Notes: a model not told the origin generated them from the sequence alone. A DNA stretch of 64,000 bases from Symbiodinium natans (GCA_905221605.1 CAJNDS010002080.1:1488340-1552339); one strand, 5' to 3'. Numbered from the stretch's first letter, positions 1 through 11,469 are shown. Numbers and translations: made by a program.

Positions 1-1190
1 GCCCTTGAGTAGGCCAAGACCTTCAAGGCCCTCAAGGCTTTCAAGGGCTTTCAGCAAGAGCGGGGAAGTAGTTGCGAAAGCTCCTTTCCGAGCTCGTTAT
101 GGCGTGGTTTTGCTAACCCTCTCGGGCCTCACCAAACTGGCCAGCGGAGCAACTTTCCTGTCAACACGGCGTATGGGGGGCAGAATACACATGGTCGCGC
201 ACACCGCTGCATGAAAAGCTTTTCTTCTGAGGTGTCAGTGGCGCCACCATGCTGCGGGCTCGGAGCCACCGTGTGGCAGTGCCCTTGCTGGCCAGAAGCC
301 CGGCTGTCTGAGATGGCTTGTGAGTGCTTTGCTCAAACCGGAGCGCCAGAAATTCTAGGCCTCTAGGCACCAGGTACAAGGAGATCACGACTTTGGCCAA
401 GGCACTGGCAGCTGCCATCATGGCCTGTCTTTCCGTGGCCAAAAGCTTGGCCTTCACCGGCTCCCCGTCCATGACTCTGCTGAAGGGTGAGGAGTCCGGG
501 GGCCTTCACTGATGTCCCACGTGTGTTATCTTGAGTGGGCCGTGATTGGGTGCCATGTGCGCAGGAGGCTGGAAGTGCTCCCCCGAGTCCACGGGAGTTC
601 CACTTGCAGTGCAGGGTGGCATCTCATGACACTACCCCGAAGTAGCATGAGTGCACGACCTGCCCAGGACTTGTCCAAGTCTCCATGGGACAGTCTATCC
701 AAGGGCCATGCAAGAGAAAGGCCTGGCAGGGCCATGAGCGCGCAGGAAGAGAGCTGTGCATTTCCCATCATGTCTCCCTTGCGCTTCTGAGGTGAAAAGG
801 AGTCCTGTTCAGCCATGGTTTAAATCGGCGAAGATGAAGCAGGCGGCACGATCTCAGGCCGCGCGCTCCGGGCACTTCAGGCTTCTCAAAATTTGCAATC
901 GTTAAGGCAGTTTGAGGGTTTAAAGACTGTTCTCAAAATTCACGAGCACCAGCATGAAATCGGAAGAGGACTCACGGCACCAGTAATAGGCTAAATGTGT
1001 GGCAGCGTGAGCTTTCTGACCCTTCTCCCGTGCAGCTCCAAGCTTCAGACCACTCCCTACTTCAACGGTTCGTGGCTTGGAAGATGTAGGCCCTGTAGGC
1101 CAGGTTCGGCATCTGTCCTTTCGAAAAAGGCATGCATGAACTGCAGGAGTGCGGATTCGAGGACCAAGCATAAACAATTTTGAGAAGTCA
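1..1190. other. no supported gene
   Basis: Open frames exist on both strands, but none could be chained through matching splice phases or matched to a family. A minus-strand stretch near 300-470 has an alanine-rich, helix-like reading that could be an exon; this is only an impression. Confidence 0.3.
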
Positions 1191-1216
1191 TGCATTTCAG
1201 TAACAACGAACGAACG

Positions 1217-1314
1217 CGAGAGCGAGAGAAAAGAAGAGAGCGAGAGAGCGAGAGAGCGAGAGAGCGAGAGAGCGAGAGAGCGAGAGCGAGAGAGCGAGAG
1301 AGCGAGAGAGCGAA
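1217..1314. repeat. (GAGAGC)n simple repeat
   Basis: About 100 bp built from GAGAGC and GAGCGA units on the + strand. The charged low-complexity proteins readable across it on both strands are artefacts of the repeat. Confidence 0.9.
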
Positions 1315-1407
1315 AAGGAAGGAGGTTGGGGGAATAGGGTTACTGTAGCGGCAACACGTCTCGCCTTCGCAAGAACGCACCAAAGTTTCTTGGAGCGGCC
1401 CCCAACA

Positions 1408-1482
1408 CAGGGAGGGAGAGAGGGAGGGAGGGAGGGAGGAAGGGAGGACGGGAGGGGGGGGGGAGAGGGAGGGGAAACTCCC
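1408..1482. repeat. GGGA-rich low-complexity tract
   Basis: Purine-only run of GGGA/GGGAG units ending in a run of ten or so G. It is the second of three purine tracts within 500 bp. Confidence 0.85.
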
Positions 1483-1628
1483 CGAACTCCGGAACGCAGA
1501 TAGTCCTTTCACCTAGGCCTGGTCCCTCAGTGTTGAACTGCCCAAAGCAGGCACGGGATGCGCAAACCCCAACCCCAGCCACAGAGCTGGATCTGCACAT
1601 CCTCGCACGACAACCAGGCAGATGTTCT

Positions 1629-1680
1629 CTCACAGAGAGGGAGAGAAAGAGAGAGAGACAGAGAGAGAGAGAGCGAGAGA
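1629..1680. repeat. GA-rich simple repeat
   Basis: Alternating GA/GAGA tract with few interruptions, again purine-only on the + strand. Confidence 0.85.
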
Positions 1681-2243
1681 ACGTGGGGGGCCCAACTGCG
1701 AGGGGCTTCGTCCCCAGGCCCCATGAAAGAAGGAAAGGAAGGAAGAAAGAAAGAGAGCCTTTTGCGCTGCAGTCACCGGCATCCCGTCGAGGCTCGTAAG
1801 AACGCTGCCGAGCAAGGCAAAGGCTTTAGACGGCCAATGCAGTGGCCGGCTGCAACCCCAGCGCGTTGCCGCGTGCTGACGCGTACTGATCATTGTGTAG
1901 TGTGCCGTCTTTATTAGGGCTGCTGCCATGAAGGCAGACATCCCAGACGGAGTCACTCTCCTTCATCTTGAGTATGACGTCGCGCGGGCTCTTCAGCACC
2001 GGGGTGTGGTATGAAGAGCCGTCGCGGTATCCTGCGAGCCTGTTGATCATGAGGCCGCAAGACGACGCTGAACGCGAAGCCGCACGAGTGCCAGCCGCCT
2101 GTGATCTTCGCACGATTCCATATCTCCCCTGCCACGGTCTGTTGCTGAAGGTCATGGGGCACATTTCCCACCACAGGAAACCAGGCAAGATTTCATCGTT
2201 CTAGCACATTGACCGACATGTGACGAGATTTAGTGAGCCGCAG

Positions 2244-2417
2244 GAAGTGGAGGACTTCATCCGCAAAGTTCACAAGACCTTCGGTCCCAAGGCCCGGTTG
2301 GAAAAGGAAAAGCAAAGAAAAGAGATGGGCCGGAGGCTTTTGTTGCGCCCTTGTCCTTTGCAGGTTCGGGTGGCGATGAATGAGCCCAGGGTTATGAAGG
2401 ACTCGAAGCCTTGTTAA
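2244..2417 (+). CDS. terminal exon, charged protein of unknown function
   Basis: I do not recognise the family. The segment starts right after an AG acceptor (GAGCCGCAG|GAAG) and reads EVEDFIRKVHKTFGPKARLE... with a strongly charged, helix-like middle (KEKQRKEM), ending in TAA at 2415-2417. It could be a single exon, or two exons split near 2345, because a second CAG acceptor (CCTTTGCAG|GTTCG) lies in the same frame. No upstream exon was found. The poly-C run just downstream marks the end of the gene-like sequence. Confidence 0.45.
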   Translation, partial: EVEDFIRKVHKTFGPKARLEKEKQRKEMGRRLLLRPCPLQVRVAMNEPRVMKDSKPC

Positions 2418-2438
2418 GACCCAAAAACCACCCTACGG

Positions 2439-2457
2439 CCCCCCCCCCCCCCCCCCC
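2439..2457. repeat. poly-C tract
   Basis: Run of 19 C on the + strand. It is one of several G/C homopolymers in the window (also 3534-3551, 5967-5992 and 39800-40013). Confidence 0.9.
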
Positions 2458-2531
2458 AAAGAGCTCATAAACCCGCAGAAGCCTGGTACCAAAGAACGGG
2501 TCATTGACACTCACAGGAGCTTTTGCCTGAG

Positions 2532-2753
2532 GGCGAGAGACTCTGGTACCGCAAGGGTTCTTTCGAGGCACGGCTTCCCACAAGCACTGGCATATACTAT
2601 CACTGGCATGTAGATCGCAAGCTCTGGCATTGCCTGCTGGGTACTACCAAGGTGGTGAATCTCAACACCGGAAAGCTCCTGTTCTCGAAGCTGCAGACTG
2701 GCGTCTCGCTTGTCCACCAGGCCCTGACCCTGTCGAACAGTTGCGGGCTTTAG
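2532..2753 (+). CDS. exon of unknown protein
   Basis: Begins after a CTGAG acceptor and stays open for about 73 codons to TAG. The start reads GERLWYRKGSFEARLP, followed by a Trp/His/Tyr-rich segment (IYYHWHVDRKLWHCLL) and a hydrophilic tail. No family was recognised. Composition favours this frame over the minus-strand reading. It may end earlier, after the CTGCAG near 2697, in which case the last residues are intronic. Confidence 0.4.
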   Translation, partial: GERLWYRKGSFEARLPTSTGIYYHWHVDRKLWHCLLGTTKVVNLNTGKLLFSKLQTGVSLVHQALTLSNSCGL

Positions 2754-2759
2754 CTGTGT

Positions 2760-4800
2760 TGAGCTGTGCATGGGGAGAATGAAGCACAACGATTCTTCCT
2801 CCAAGAGTGCGATGGAGTCCTGTAGAGTCCCCTAATGAGAGCCCCCCGATGGAGCGCAGGAGTGGTGGGATTTCTTTGCGAACAAGGTGAAGGCAGAGAT
2901 GGCAGCTGCGTGAATGCTGCCCGGATGTGTCACCGCAATGAACAGCCTGCTTCCTGTACTTCCTGTACTTCATAGTGTAAAGCTATGAAAAGGTCTAACG
3001 CAATGGTACATGTACACAGCAGCATCAGCATCCACAACTGCCCTTGTCAGCCTGAGCCGCCCTTAGCCCTAAGTTGGTAATTTTCGCCGCTGTTCGCACG
3101 AGCTCTGAGCCAAAAACCATTTGCCGCCTCTGCTGGTCGAAGAGCAGGCAAGGCTCTGACATGTAGATACCAGAGGCACAAGGGGACATGTTATTGATGT
3201 GACCCGTGGGATGCTTGATCGCAAGATGTTTTATGGCACAGCGCAACATGACAGCACGAGAAGATTGCAACTTGCAGCGGACAGAATCTGACAACAAACT
3301 TGCACTCACTCTGGCACGCTGGCGAGAGTAGATGCTCATGGCTGACGGCTAAACAGTCAAACAAGCTCAATGCAAAGACTCATCTTTCCTAGTTGGAGAT
3401 GCAGCCCTAGCTATGGAGAGACCACCTCCTCTGGAGGAAGTCGATAGTGGATGCCTTTGTGCATTCAGAGAGCCCGCCAGTACATCAAATGGGGGCTGAT
3501 CAAAATTCTGGGCCCTTTTGAATTGTTGTTCTTGGGGGGGGGGGGGGGGGGACTCCTTTAGACAATATTCAATATTCCCTATAGTTCATATTTCTGCTTC
3601 CAAAAAGGGCCCATACTTTTGTTGATCAAGCCCCCAAGCCCGAAGCAAAGCCTCTGTTTTCCCTGGTTTGAAAAGGTCTGAAGGCCTTGCCGGCCTTGCC
3701 CCTTGCCCTTTCGGAGTCGAAGTCCGCTGGGTGGCTGCCGAAGATTCGGCCCCTGTCAGGGGCAGTGCCCTCAGCTTCTCCGATTGCACCTTGCTCAGGA
3801 AGGGAAGAATTGCCATTATGGGCTGCACGAGGTGTCAGCATTGAGACTTCATGCGCAGACCATGTACTTCAACACCCCGAAGCTGGAGGCTTAGTGACAA
3901 GAAGCCCTTGTGGGAGCAGGCGATGTAAGTCGTGCTTCTTGTAAGTCATGCCGTTGCTTGCTGAGGCATGTGACTACTGCGACCAGTCCATCCAATGGCA
4001 TGGAGGCGTCATTGACCGCTTACTGTTGCTGCTGTGGATGCTGTCGGTGTGATGCTCCAGGAGTGGATGTTTACAGATGGTTGGGGGGGGACCCCCTCAA
4101 GATTCACGCAGGTGGGAGCGCGGAAGAAGCTCAAAAAAGCCCCCCCCCACTTTAAACTTAACTTTGAAGACATCCGCAGGCTTCCACCCTCAGGCCAGAC
4201 ATGGCCAGCCCTGGCCCCGCACAGGACTTACTGACTTGGTGCTTTTGGTGCTTTGCTGGTGGCTTCACCATGTCAGGGGACGGAATAGGACTTGGAGACA
4301 GAAGTTGTGCTGAGTTGTGCGAATGAGAGCCGGATGTCCTTGTCCAGGCCCTTCGAAAATCCAAGCGCGCTTCTCAGCAGTGTTCTATCCGTCCAGGTAG
4401 ACATTTTAAAACAATATTTCAAAGGCTTTCACCCCTGGTCTGACTCTGGTGTGGTCTGCCGGCCCCGTGGTCCTTGGACCGCTCTCTTAAGGCTGCTTTT
4501 GGTCTTCTGATCCCTGGATCTGGTGCCCCTCAAAGCCGAAAAGCCAGCCTTGACCAATTTGTGCCCTTGAACATCTAGAATGGCAGCTTCGCCAACATCT
4601 GAACTTGAGCCATGTTTCATGTTCAACATAAAGGCTCGAGCCCCACCTTCAAGCCTTGTATAAGACAAGGGCGAGCTACGCCTCTCCGCTCTCCGCTTGT
4701 TTGCTTACCTTCGTGGCATTGGGTGTCACTCACTTCCCAAGGTCTGACAGTGCTTTGCACGGGCTATCTCCTAAAGCTTCGTCTGCAAATGTGCCCAGCT
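2760..4800. other. no chained gene; scattered exon-like fragments
   Basis: Holds a poly-G run (3534-3551), G/C-run-rich sequence near 4080-4150 and several isolated open stretches. One minus-strand reading at 3025-3339 and one plus reading near 4023-4085 look coding-like, but neither has convincing splice partners. Confidence 0.3.
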
Positions 4801-4803
4801 GAG

Positions 4804-5826
4804 CTCACGATGCGGAAAAGAACTCTCGACGGACTGGGACTATGGACTGGGACTATGCCTTTGCCAGGTACGCGCTGGAGGTACCATATTCGGCCTTACA
4901 CGTGCTCATCGGTCTGGGGCCGTCGTTTCAGGTCCTGGTGCAATGAATCAGCTCGATTTGGTTTCGCCTGTGGTCATTGCAGGAAGGACCGACTTCGTGG
5001 ATCAGGCCAGAGGGCAGCCGAAGCAGCTGCACAGCATCCGCATGTTTGGATGCAAAGGGCAAGCTTGTCAAAGACATCGACAAGCTGACCACAGCCTTGG
5101 GTGAGGTGAAGAATCTCTTCGAGGCTTGGACTAGGAAATATCATATATCTAGCATTTGGATCTGAGAATGGTGTTTACGGTAAAAAGGCCTTGAGTGCAG
5201 CCCTGCAGCCTCGGAGGGTTTTGATCCTCGACGTTCTCCAAAGAATAAGCCCACCTTCAGTGGCATGCTCAGCCTGCTCCAGCCTGCTCAGCCGTGGACT
5301 CGTGGACTGAGATGTTAGGCCTGCCCTGAGCGTGTCTAAGGTGATCTACTGGCAGGAGGGAAGGCTCAGAAGGAGGGAGCAGAAGGCTGCATGATTTCTG
5401 CATCATTCTGCATCCCTCCGTGGCAGAAGAACATAATTCGGCTTTCTGAGAATCTGAGAATCGTTGAGAGGTGAAGCCGATGATGGGGACGAAGCGCTGA
5501 GGGAAGCCCAGGAGCGCCTTGCTGAGCGGCTCCAGGCGCCAAGCACTTTTTCATACACCCTATACTACTGTAATTCCTAGTGTATATATATATATATATT
5601 ACTACTGTAATTCCTAGTAAGGTATATGAACCATAAACCCTTTTGGGGTTCGCCACTTCTCAACCGGCTGGCTTTGTCGTACTTAGACGCTTAGGGGGTG
5701 CTTATGCAAGGTGCTTAGAGGGTACCTCTTTTTTTCTGCCTTTGCGCAATCTACGCGGCAGGCGTATAAGTACACGCGGCGCATCGAACCTGAGCTGCCT
5801 CCATTGGCCCACGTCTCAGCTCCAGA
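4804..5826 (+). CDS. multi-exon gene, acidic/coiled-coil protein of unknown function
   Basis: Four exons chain with matching phases. Exon 4804-4931 contains TMDWDYAFARYALEVPYSAL and GLGPSFQ, then a GT donor. Exon 4983-5100 contains KGKLVKDIDKLTTAL and ends at a consensus GTGAGG donor in phase 1. Exon 5471-5535 restores the codon and reads GEADDGDEALREAQERLAER, an acidic amphipathic helix. Exon 5762 onward reads AYKYTRRIEPELPPLAH, with a possible GT donor after 5826. The first intron is about 51 nt. The intron before 5471 is GT-AG and the one after 5535 has a GC donor. Start and stop codons were not found, so both ends are missing. No family was recognised; a coiled-coil role is suggested by composition only. 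Confidence 0.6.
5579..5602. repeat. (TA)n with flanking duplication
   Basis: A TA run is flanked by two copies of a short motif, TACTACTGTAATTCCTAG, at about 5562 and 5602. The direct repeat around the TA tract may reflect slippage or a small insertion. Confidence 0.7.
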
Positions 5827-5966
5827 TGTGTTTTCGTGTGCTCTTGGCAGTGAAAAATCTTGCAAGAGTTTTTGAGGCCACGGGGGCCATGGCCTTGTTT
5901 TGGCAGTAGGCTCTTAGATGCCAAGCTGGTCCTAAATTTCTAGAGGTTTGCGAAGGGAATTTGGCC

Positions 5967-5992
5967 GGGGGGGGGGGGGGGGGGGGGGGGGG
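5967..5992. repeat. poly-G tract
   Basis: Run of 26 G on the + strand in non-coding sequence. Confidence 0.95.
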
Positions 5993-6197
5993 CAGGGCGT
6001 TCCCTGGGAAGCAAGGACTTCCATGATGTCAATGATGTGAGGTGAGAGGGTTGAGAGCTAGGTCCACTTAGCGCTCCTTGTCTAATGCCTTGCCTGTCAG
6101 CAATGGCATCCTTGTGCACTCTGTGACACATCAGCATGCAACAGCATGCATCGGATTTTTTAACCACAAGGCTTTCTGCGAGTCTAACTAAATCGTG

Positions 6198-6396
6198 CCG
6201 TTGCGACGATTGGCTTCTGCCTGTGAGTGACTTAAGCGACGTCCTTCGAAGCTGGGAGTTTGAGAGTTCGAACACGGTCGAGCTCGAGTGTTTCAGAGAT
6301 TGCGGAAATCGAAAGCTCGAGAATTTCGAGTTCGAAGTTTGCGCGAATGTGAGCCGCATTCAAGCTCCGAAATGTCAAACTTTGAGCCCCTTCTAA
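6198..6396 (+). CDS. possible exon rich in Glu/Phe/Ser
   Basis: Open + strand reading containing DVLRSWEFESSNTVELECF followed by more acidic/aromatic residues, ending in TAA. The sequence is full of TCGA-type palindromic words, so the opposite strand is also open and coding-like, and the strand is not certain. No family was recognised. Confidence 0.3.
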
Positions 6397-6825
6397 GTGA
6401 TACCGGAAAGGCGATCTCACAACCCCATTGTTGCTTCGGTGCTCCGTCCTGGTACATGGCTTTGGCTTCGTGCCGTTCCTGTCCGTTGTGCTTCGACTGC
6501 TTCTCGGCATTGCTGCCTCCAAACTATTGAAAAGACGGCAGTGCCTCCTTGTGACGGGTGCACACATGGCAACACAATGGGAACCAAACTTGCTACAAAC
6601 GTGACATTGCTTCGCTCAAGTCAGCACCTTTGCTTAGGCGCCGCTGCCTTCAAGTGGCCTAGAAGCGAGGCACAAAAGCCCAGCGAATTGGGCCTGAAAC
6701 ACGGTTCTGACGCTCTGAAGCGCCACTGCGTTGCTCTCAGGAAGCCCTCGCAAACTCTGGTGGTTCGCAACACCACTCCCGAGGCGGGGACTGTGGGGCT
6801 GGTCAGAATGCTTCAAAATCCTTAT

Positions 6826-6858
6826 TAGGGTTTTAGGTTTAGGGTTTAGGGTTTAGGA
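6826..6858. repeat. interstitial telomere-like block (TTTAGGG)
   Basis: About four imperfect TTTAGGG units, G-rich on the + strand. It lies outside any exon chain I could build. Confidence 0.85.
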
Positions 6859-7080
6859 TTTCGGGCGTTTCGTTTTCTGCATGTTTGCTCTGAGAGGCCA
6901 TTCGGATATGGTTGCCAGCGAATCGCAAAGAACGAATCGCAGCCTTTGCAGAGGACCTCGTGATGTGATATCCTGTGATTCTCAAATCTAATTCTGCTTT
7001 CTAGCTCGAGTGAGCCCTTCAATTTCTGGTGATTTTGAGGAAAGGTCGTACCGTCTAGACCTTAGTCAGCCTGCAAGCAG

Positions 7081-7720
7081 GTGTGGCGTAGACAAGCTCA
7101 GAGAGGCTCAGCCACAAGCCACAACAACCCACACATCGAAGGCCGACGCTTGTATCAAAGTCAACGTGAGCGGATGGTGGAGGCATTTGTCTCAGTGCCT
7201 GACGCGTCATCTGCGGTTTCACAAAGCCATTCCTTTTGACAGGAAGCTGCGGATGCGTTGAAGGAGGTTCCTAGAGTCAAAGGATCACTGCTGCTGGTTC
7301 TGGGCAAACCACATGCTGTGCAGGAGTTGGTTCGCAAGGAGCAACAGGCAAAGCAAGCAGCAGAGGGCTCAGTGAAATCTCTAGAACTTGCGAAAGTTGA
7401 ACCCTTGTGGGTGTCTCGGTTGTCGGCTTCCCCAGCTTCCCCACAAGGTGGAGGGCCGCAAGCTGCAGGCAAAGCTGAAATCCGAAAGCAGGCACACCAC
7501 ACCTGAAAATATCACCATAAGCCCATGCAAACCCGATTGCTTCCTACTGTACAGCTTTTCAACTTGATGCTGACAAGGGACTTTCCCGCAGCAAAGTGGT
7601 TCACGCCGGCCACTCAAGTGTCTGAACACTGAAGACTATCATGCCAAGCCATGCTGCCACTCCTCCAGGCTCATTTGGGCTGCCGGGTTCCTGCGGCAGA
7701 TCCAGCAGGAAAGCTTCTTG
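7081..7720 (+). CDS. multi-exon gene, basic/coiled-coil protein of unknown function
   Basis: Exon 7081-7215 (45 codons) follows a CAAGCAG acceptor and reads VWRRQAQRGSATSHN..., ending SVPDASSA before a GT donor. Exon 7243-7410 (56 codons) reads EAADALKEVPRVKGSLLLVL, then VRKEQQAKQAAEGSVKSLEL, a likely helix, with a GT donor. Both junctions are phase 0 and the intron between them is only 27 nt. A small exon at about 7454-7491 (GRKLQAKLKSES) is possible. Exon 7592-7720 (43 codons) follows TTCCCGCAG and ends ...FLRQIQQESFL at a strong GTAAGAG donor, also phase 0. Family unknown. Both ends are missing. Confidence 0.55.
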
Positions 7721-8005
7721 GTAAGAGCTCGGCGTAGCCTGTTCGATATCGGATGTTCAGGATGAAAAGCAAAGAAAAGTTCCGGTGCTGGAGCGTGGAG
7801 GGCTCAGAATGCGCAGCTTCCCTGATTGGACAACTGCCACATTCAGCAAACAGTGCCCCGGAGTGGAGGGGTGACTACTACCCGGGTATAAAAATAAAAT
7901 AAGGGCAGGGCAGTTGCACTCCCTGGGGTTCGTCCTCAGGTTGTGCTCCGGGAGTATGAAGGGATCAGTAACAACATACTTGTAGCATGAACAGTACACC
8001 CTTAG

Positions 8006-8105
8006 GTGTCGAGTACCTGAAGCAGAACGCGGACAATCTGCTGGTGAAGAGGCGTGACATGCCCTGCTTGCACAGGCCATACAGCCACAAGAGGCTTGTG
8101 ACATC
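8006..8105 (+). CDS. exon of unknown basic protein
   Basis: After an ACCCTTAG acceptor the sequence reads VEYLKQNADNLLVKRRDMPC followed by LHRPYSHKR. The helix-like, charged composition is typical of real exons here. It lies 285 bp after the strong donor at 7721, so it may belong to the same gene, but the phase does not match directly and an intervening exon would be needed. Confidence 0.4.
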
Positions 8106-10415
8106 GTGACATTCCTCCTCAGGTCCAAACTCACCGCTCCACAGATGAAGGAGGAGAACAGCCGAACGCAGATCCATGCGGATCCTTCCCGATGCAAAGC
8201 GCCCTTTGCATTGCCAGGCCATGAGGATGGAGACAGTTGTCCAAAGTCCTGCTGTGTCGAGGCCGGTTTGGTTATGTGGCTTACGTGCCAGCGCTACTTG
8301 AGGATGCTTGCTTTCTGGACGGGTGCAGTTGCACTGACAGATATTCACAGACAGTACTTGTAGCAGCTCACGCCTGAGCCAATGCTTCGGAAGGGGACCG
8401 GTGCCAAAGGGGTAGTTTTGTGTTCTGAAGTCGTGGGGCATTGCCTCTGCTCGGCAAAGCAGAAGACCGGAAGGGATCAGCAGGCTACAAGTAGCACTTC
8501 AGCCGAGTTTCGTCGTCGCACGGAACCAGTCTCATATGTATTGTTGCATCTGCTGTGGTTTCATGCTGTCGGATGCTGGTCAGAAGCCATGGCATAGATG
8601 TCAAGCTCATGGGACATGGGCAGGTTGTTCACCAGCTACGTGGCTTCCATGAAGGTACGGCTGCACCCTCCACCTTCCACCATCGCACAGCATTGATTGT
8701 ATGGATTCCTTAGTGCTGTTTTCCGTTGGTTTCCATTAAACCTGGCTGCTGAGTGGTCTGGACAGTGAGCCAAAGCAATTGCAAGGTCTGCCGTGCTGCA
8801 TGTCGCAGGTAGCTGAAATCAATGGTGCAGCTTGTTGTTCGGATCACGTAAATATGACAATGGCTTTTTGGGATTAGCATTTCTTGTGATTTTGCCTAGG
8901 GCTGTTGAGATTCTGCAGCTGCCTAGGGCCTAGAGTCTAGAGGATAGCTCAGCTCGATACAAAGCATGCCGGCCGCCAGATGAAGCGAAACATCATGAAA
9001 GCCAAAGCCAACGCAAAGAAAGCCTGCGACCAAGACCACTAAGCCGCACTAGCGTCATCCTCGCTGAGTATCTTGGCACGCCTGTTTCATGCGGGCCTCC
9101 GAGGTGTACCAGGCTTTGCGCAGCTGGCAGGCAGCGCATAGTGACGTTTTGTGTAAAGGTCTTGTGTGCAGATCCCTGGTAGCATTGGTGATGTCATCCT
9201 TGGAAAGGTTGCCGGTCGTGTTATCTTCGCACTCAAGTGCCGTGGCCATGATTAAGCCAGAACTCAGTTCTGACCCCTAAACATTTTGCATGTGCTTACT
9301 GATTGTGGCTAGTTTGTGCACGTACGTTTCCCAAGCGCATTGTGTAAGTCTGGTATAGTCTGGTGCTGTCAGTTTCCTGGGTTAGCGATCTGTTCTATAT
9401 TGCTCAGCAATGTATGATCCATGCACTGAGGAATGTTGCATTCCAGGCAGGTTGCCAGGGGCGTCACAGCATTGTCACGATAGAGATCCAAGCCCAAGCA
9501 GCTTGATAGTGTTCTGCTCGTCAGGCAAGAAAGCTACAAAGATTTTGGAGGGCATGCGCAGCGCCAGAGACCAAATTGCTTCTCTATTTCCTCATAGAAG
9601 TTTCAGTGAACGCAGAAAATTGTGGCTGCTAGCCCTAAACCCTATAAACCCTAAACCGTGACCCCTTGGCCGCCTCAGCCGCTGCGAGGCGCCTGCGAGA
9701 ACAAAGGGATCGACTTGCGCAGCGCATGGGCCCTATGAGATCGGCGACTCATAGTACCGGCTTTGAACTCGTGCTCTGAGCTTCAATGAGCCCACATCTA
9801 GGCTGGGAAAAGCTGGAGCGCCACGAGCTGTCCCAGGAGCTTTCCAAGGTGCTCGCTTGCAAGAGAAGCGCAGCCAGAATTGAAGTCGAGTTTATATAGA
9901 CACCAACAGCAAGTGTCCTCAACATTTCCAGACCACAGACCTGTACAACTGCTTGTGCTTGCCAGTGGGAACGACCCGCCGGCCAGCGGAACTCCAATGC
10001 TTCGGGCTTACACGGCTAACACATCACACTTTCCACGGACCTTTTGCCAGAATTTCGACCTCGCTAGAGGCGTGCTTGACATTGGAAGACAAAATCTCCA
10101 TTGAGCTCACGCCGAAGGTTTCGAGGGCTTGTCTCTTCTGAACAAGCATAATTGTATACCAATTGTATACTCTGCTAACCCATACCGTAGCAATCAAGGC
10201 GGTTCGGCTGACCTTCCTGGAGAATGAACTCAGGGCGAGAAGATACTTCTTGCAACTCGACAGCATCATCATCTCCTCGATTCCTCGGGGTATCTCGGGG
10301 TAGATGAGTCAGTCATGTCGTGTTGGCGGATGTGCCTGTGCCGATGTGGGTTTTCCGAGCACGGCAGCGTTCCTGCAAGTCGCGGAATTTCCATATGAAT
10401 GAAAGTTGACATCAG
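8106..10415. other. no chained gene
   Basis: Several open stretches on both strands (for example 9055-9280 and 9410-9660) lack matching splice partners. A short CCCTAAA block is at 9630-9656. Some real exons are probably missed here. Confidence 0.3.
9630..9656. repeat. interstitial telomere-like block (CCCTAAA)
   Basis: Three CCCTAAA-type units with one TATAAA variant, C-rich on the + strand. Confidence 0.85.
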
Positions 10416-10655
10416 GCTGCCCGCGATCGCGAACTGGGAGCAGGAGTGCCTCAAGTGGAACGCGGAATATGCCGCGCACGGTGCTTAGAGCATGGCACAG
10501 GAGAGGGTTTCGATGCGGAAAATTTGTCAGCGGACTTTCCCCCATACCTCAGGCGCTTGGAGACCAAGCGAGCCTACCAAGCGTGCAGCTCCCAGAATGC
10601 CGAAGACTTCCTTGTGAATCCTGACAAGTCCTTTTCAGAGCTTTCGCTTTGTTAA
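10416..10655 (+). CDS. terminal exon of unknown protein
   Basis: Follows a GACATCAG acceptor in phase 0 and stays open for 79 codons to TAA. It begins AARDRELGAGVPQVERGICR and includes LSADFPPYLRRLETKRAYQA and NAEDFLVNPDKSFSEL. The frame has no internal stop and even, hydrophilic composition. No upstream exon was linked and no family was recognised. Confidence 0.45.
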   Translation, partial: AARDRELGAGVPQVERGICRARCLEHGTGEGFDAENLSADFPPYLRRLETKRAYQACSSQNAEDFLVNPDKSFSELSLC

Positions 10656-10731
10656 GTATGAAGTGACCACTTCCCAGGATCCCTCAAGCTCTGTGCCTTT
10701 GGTTCTTCTTGTCTGAAATCTCCGGCATCTG

Positions 10732-11468
10732 TTGCTAAGGCTGGGACAAGAAGAAGGGCCTGCCTCTCTGGAAGCATGTGTGCACCGCATGCGTTGGATA
10801 TTCTTGGAGCTCTCGTCTAGGTTCATGGAGAAGCCAGAGCATGCCTTTTCTTTTCCACCAAGCCGACCTATGCATTTGCCGCCGGCACATCCTCTGGGTG
10901 AGGTGCGCCCGGGACTCTACCCATGGGACCATGTGTGAGAGCTGCGTAGGACAGGCAACCTTGAAGCAGCTTCTCAGCACCCTAAACCCTAAATCCTAAA
11001 CCCTAAACCCTAAACCCTAGAGAAGCCACCTTCATAGTGCGTGAGACCGCAGGCAGCAAGGGGTGCTATTTGCTCCCTCGGCTGTCCCGGGAGAAGAGGT
11101 GACGAGGCCGACCTTTCCATGTGGGGGAGGGTAACCTGCTGGGCGCCAAATTGCGGGCCCTTTTGGGTATATTACATCCTTGTAGCTCAGGAGGCCGAAA
11201 AAGGCCCAAAAGGCCCAAAAAAGGCCCAGGCCCCTGCACTCGGGACAGGAGATCCTCGAGATGTGGCGGCGGTGCCGGCAAGATCCCACTGGCTGGAAGA
11301 AAGTTCCCAGGCCGACCCTAAACCCTAAACCCTAAAGATCACTTCCCTCAAAACTACACAATGTGGCTCTCGGTCAGGACCGGCGCAAAGGACTTCATCA
11401 TGAAGAAGACGAAGACCGACCGTAGTCAAGCTGAGGACACTGCCTCCCATTGCATCACTTGTTCCTGA
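10732..11468 (+). CDS. exon cluster of unknown gene, introns carry CCCTAAA blocks
   Basis: Candidate exons are about 10735-10954 (reads ...GQEEGPASLEACVHRMRWIF), 11021-11098 (EATFIVRETAGSKGCYLLPR, with a GTGACG donor), 11191-11302 and 11338-11468. The last two are open in more than one frame: one reading gives PKKAQKAQKRPRPL, another gives NYTMWLSVRTGAKDFIMKK, so the true frame is unresolved. CCCTAAA blocks lie exactly between candidate exons (10979-11020 and 11313-11336), each ending near an AG acceptor. No family was recognised. Confidence 0.4.
10979..11020. repeat. interstitial telomere-like block, probably intronic
   Basis: Six CCCTAAA units with one TCCTAAA variant, ending CCCTAG. The final AG can serve as the acceptor of the exon at 11021. 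Confidence 0.85.
11313..11337. repeat. interstitial telomere-like block, probably intronic
   Basis: Three CCCTAAA units ending CCCTAAAG. If spliced, the whole intron could be as short as 35 nt (11303-11337, GT-AG), but frame ambiguity on both sides leaves this open. Confidence 0.8.
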
Positions 11469-11469
11469 G

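Noticed and set aside
1149-1633. Arg/Glu/Ser-rich and Leu/Ser/Pro-rich proteins near the start.
   Set aside because: They are readings of (GAGAGC)n and GGGA repeats.
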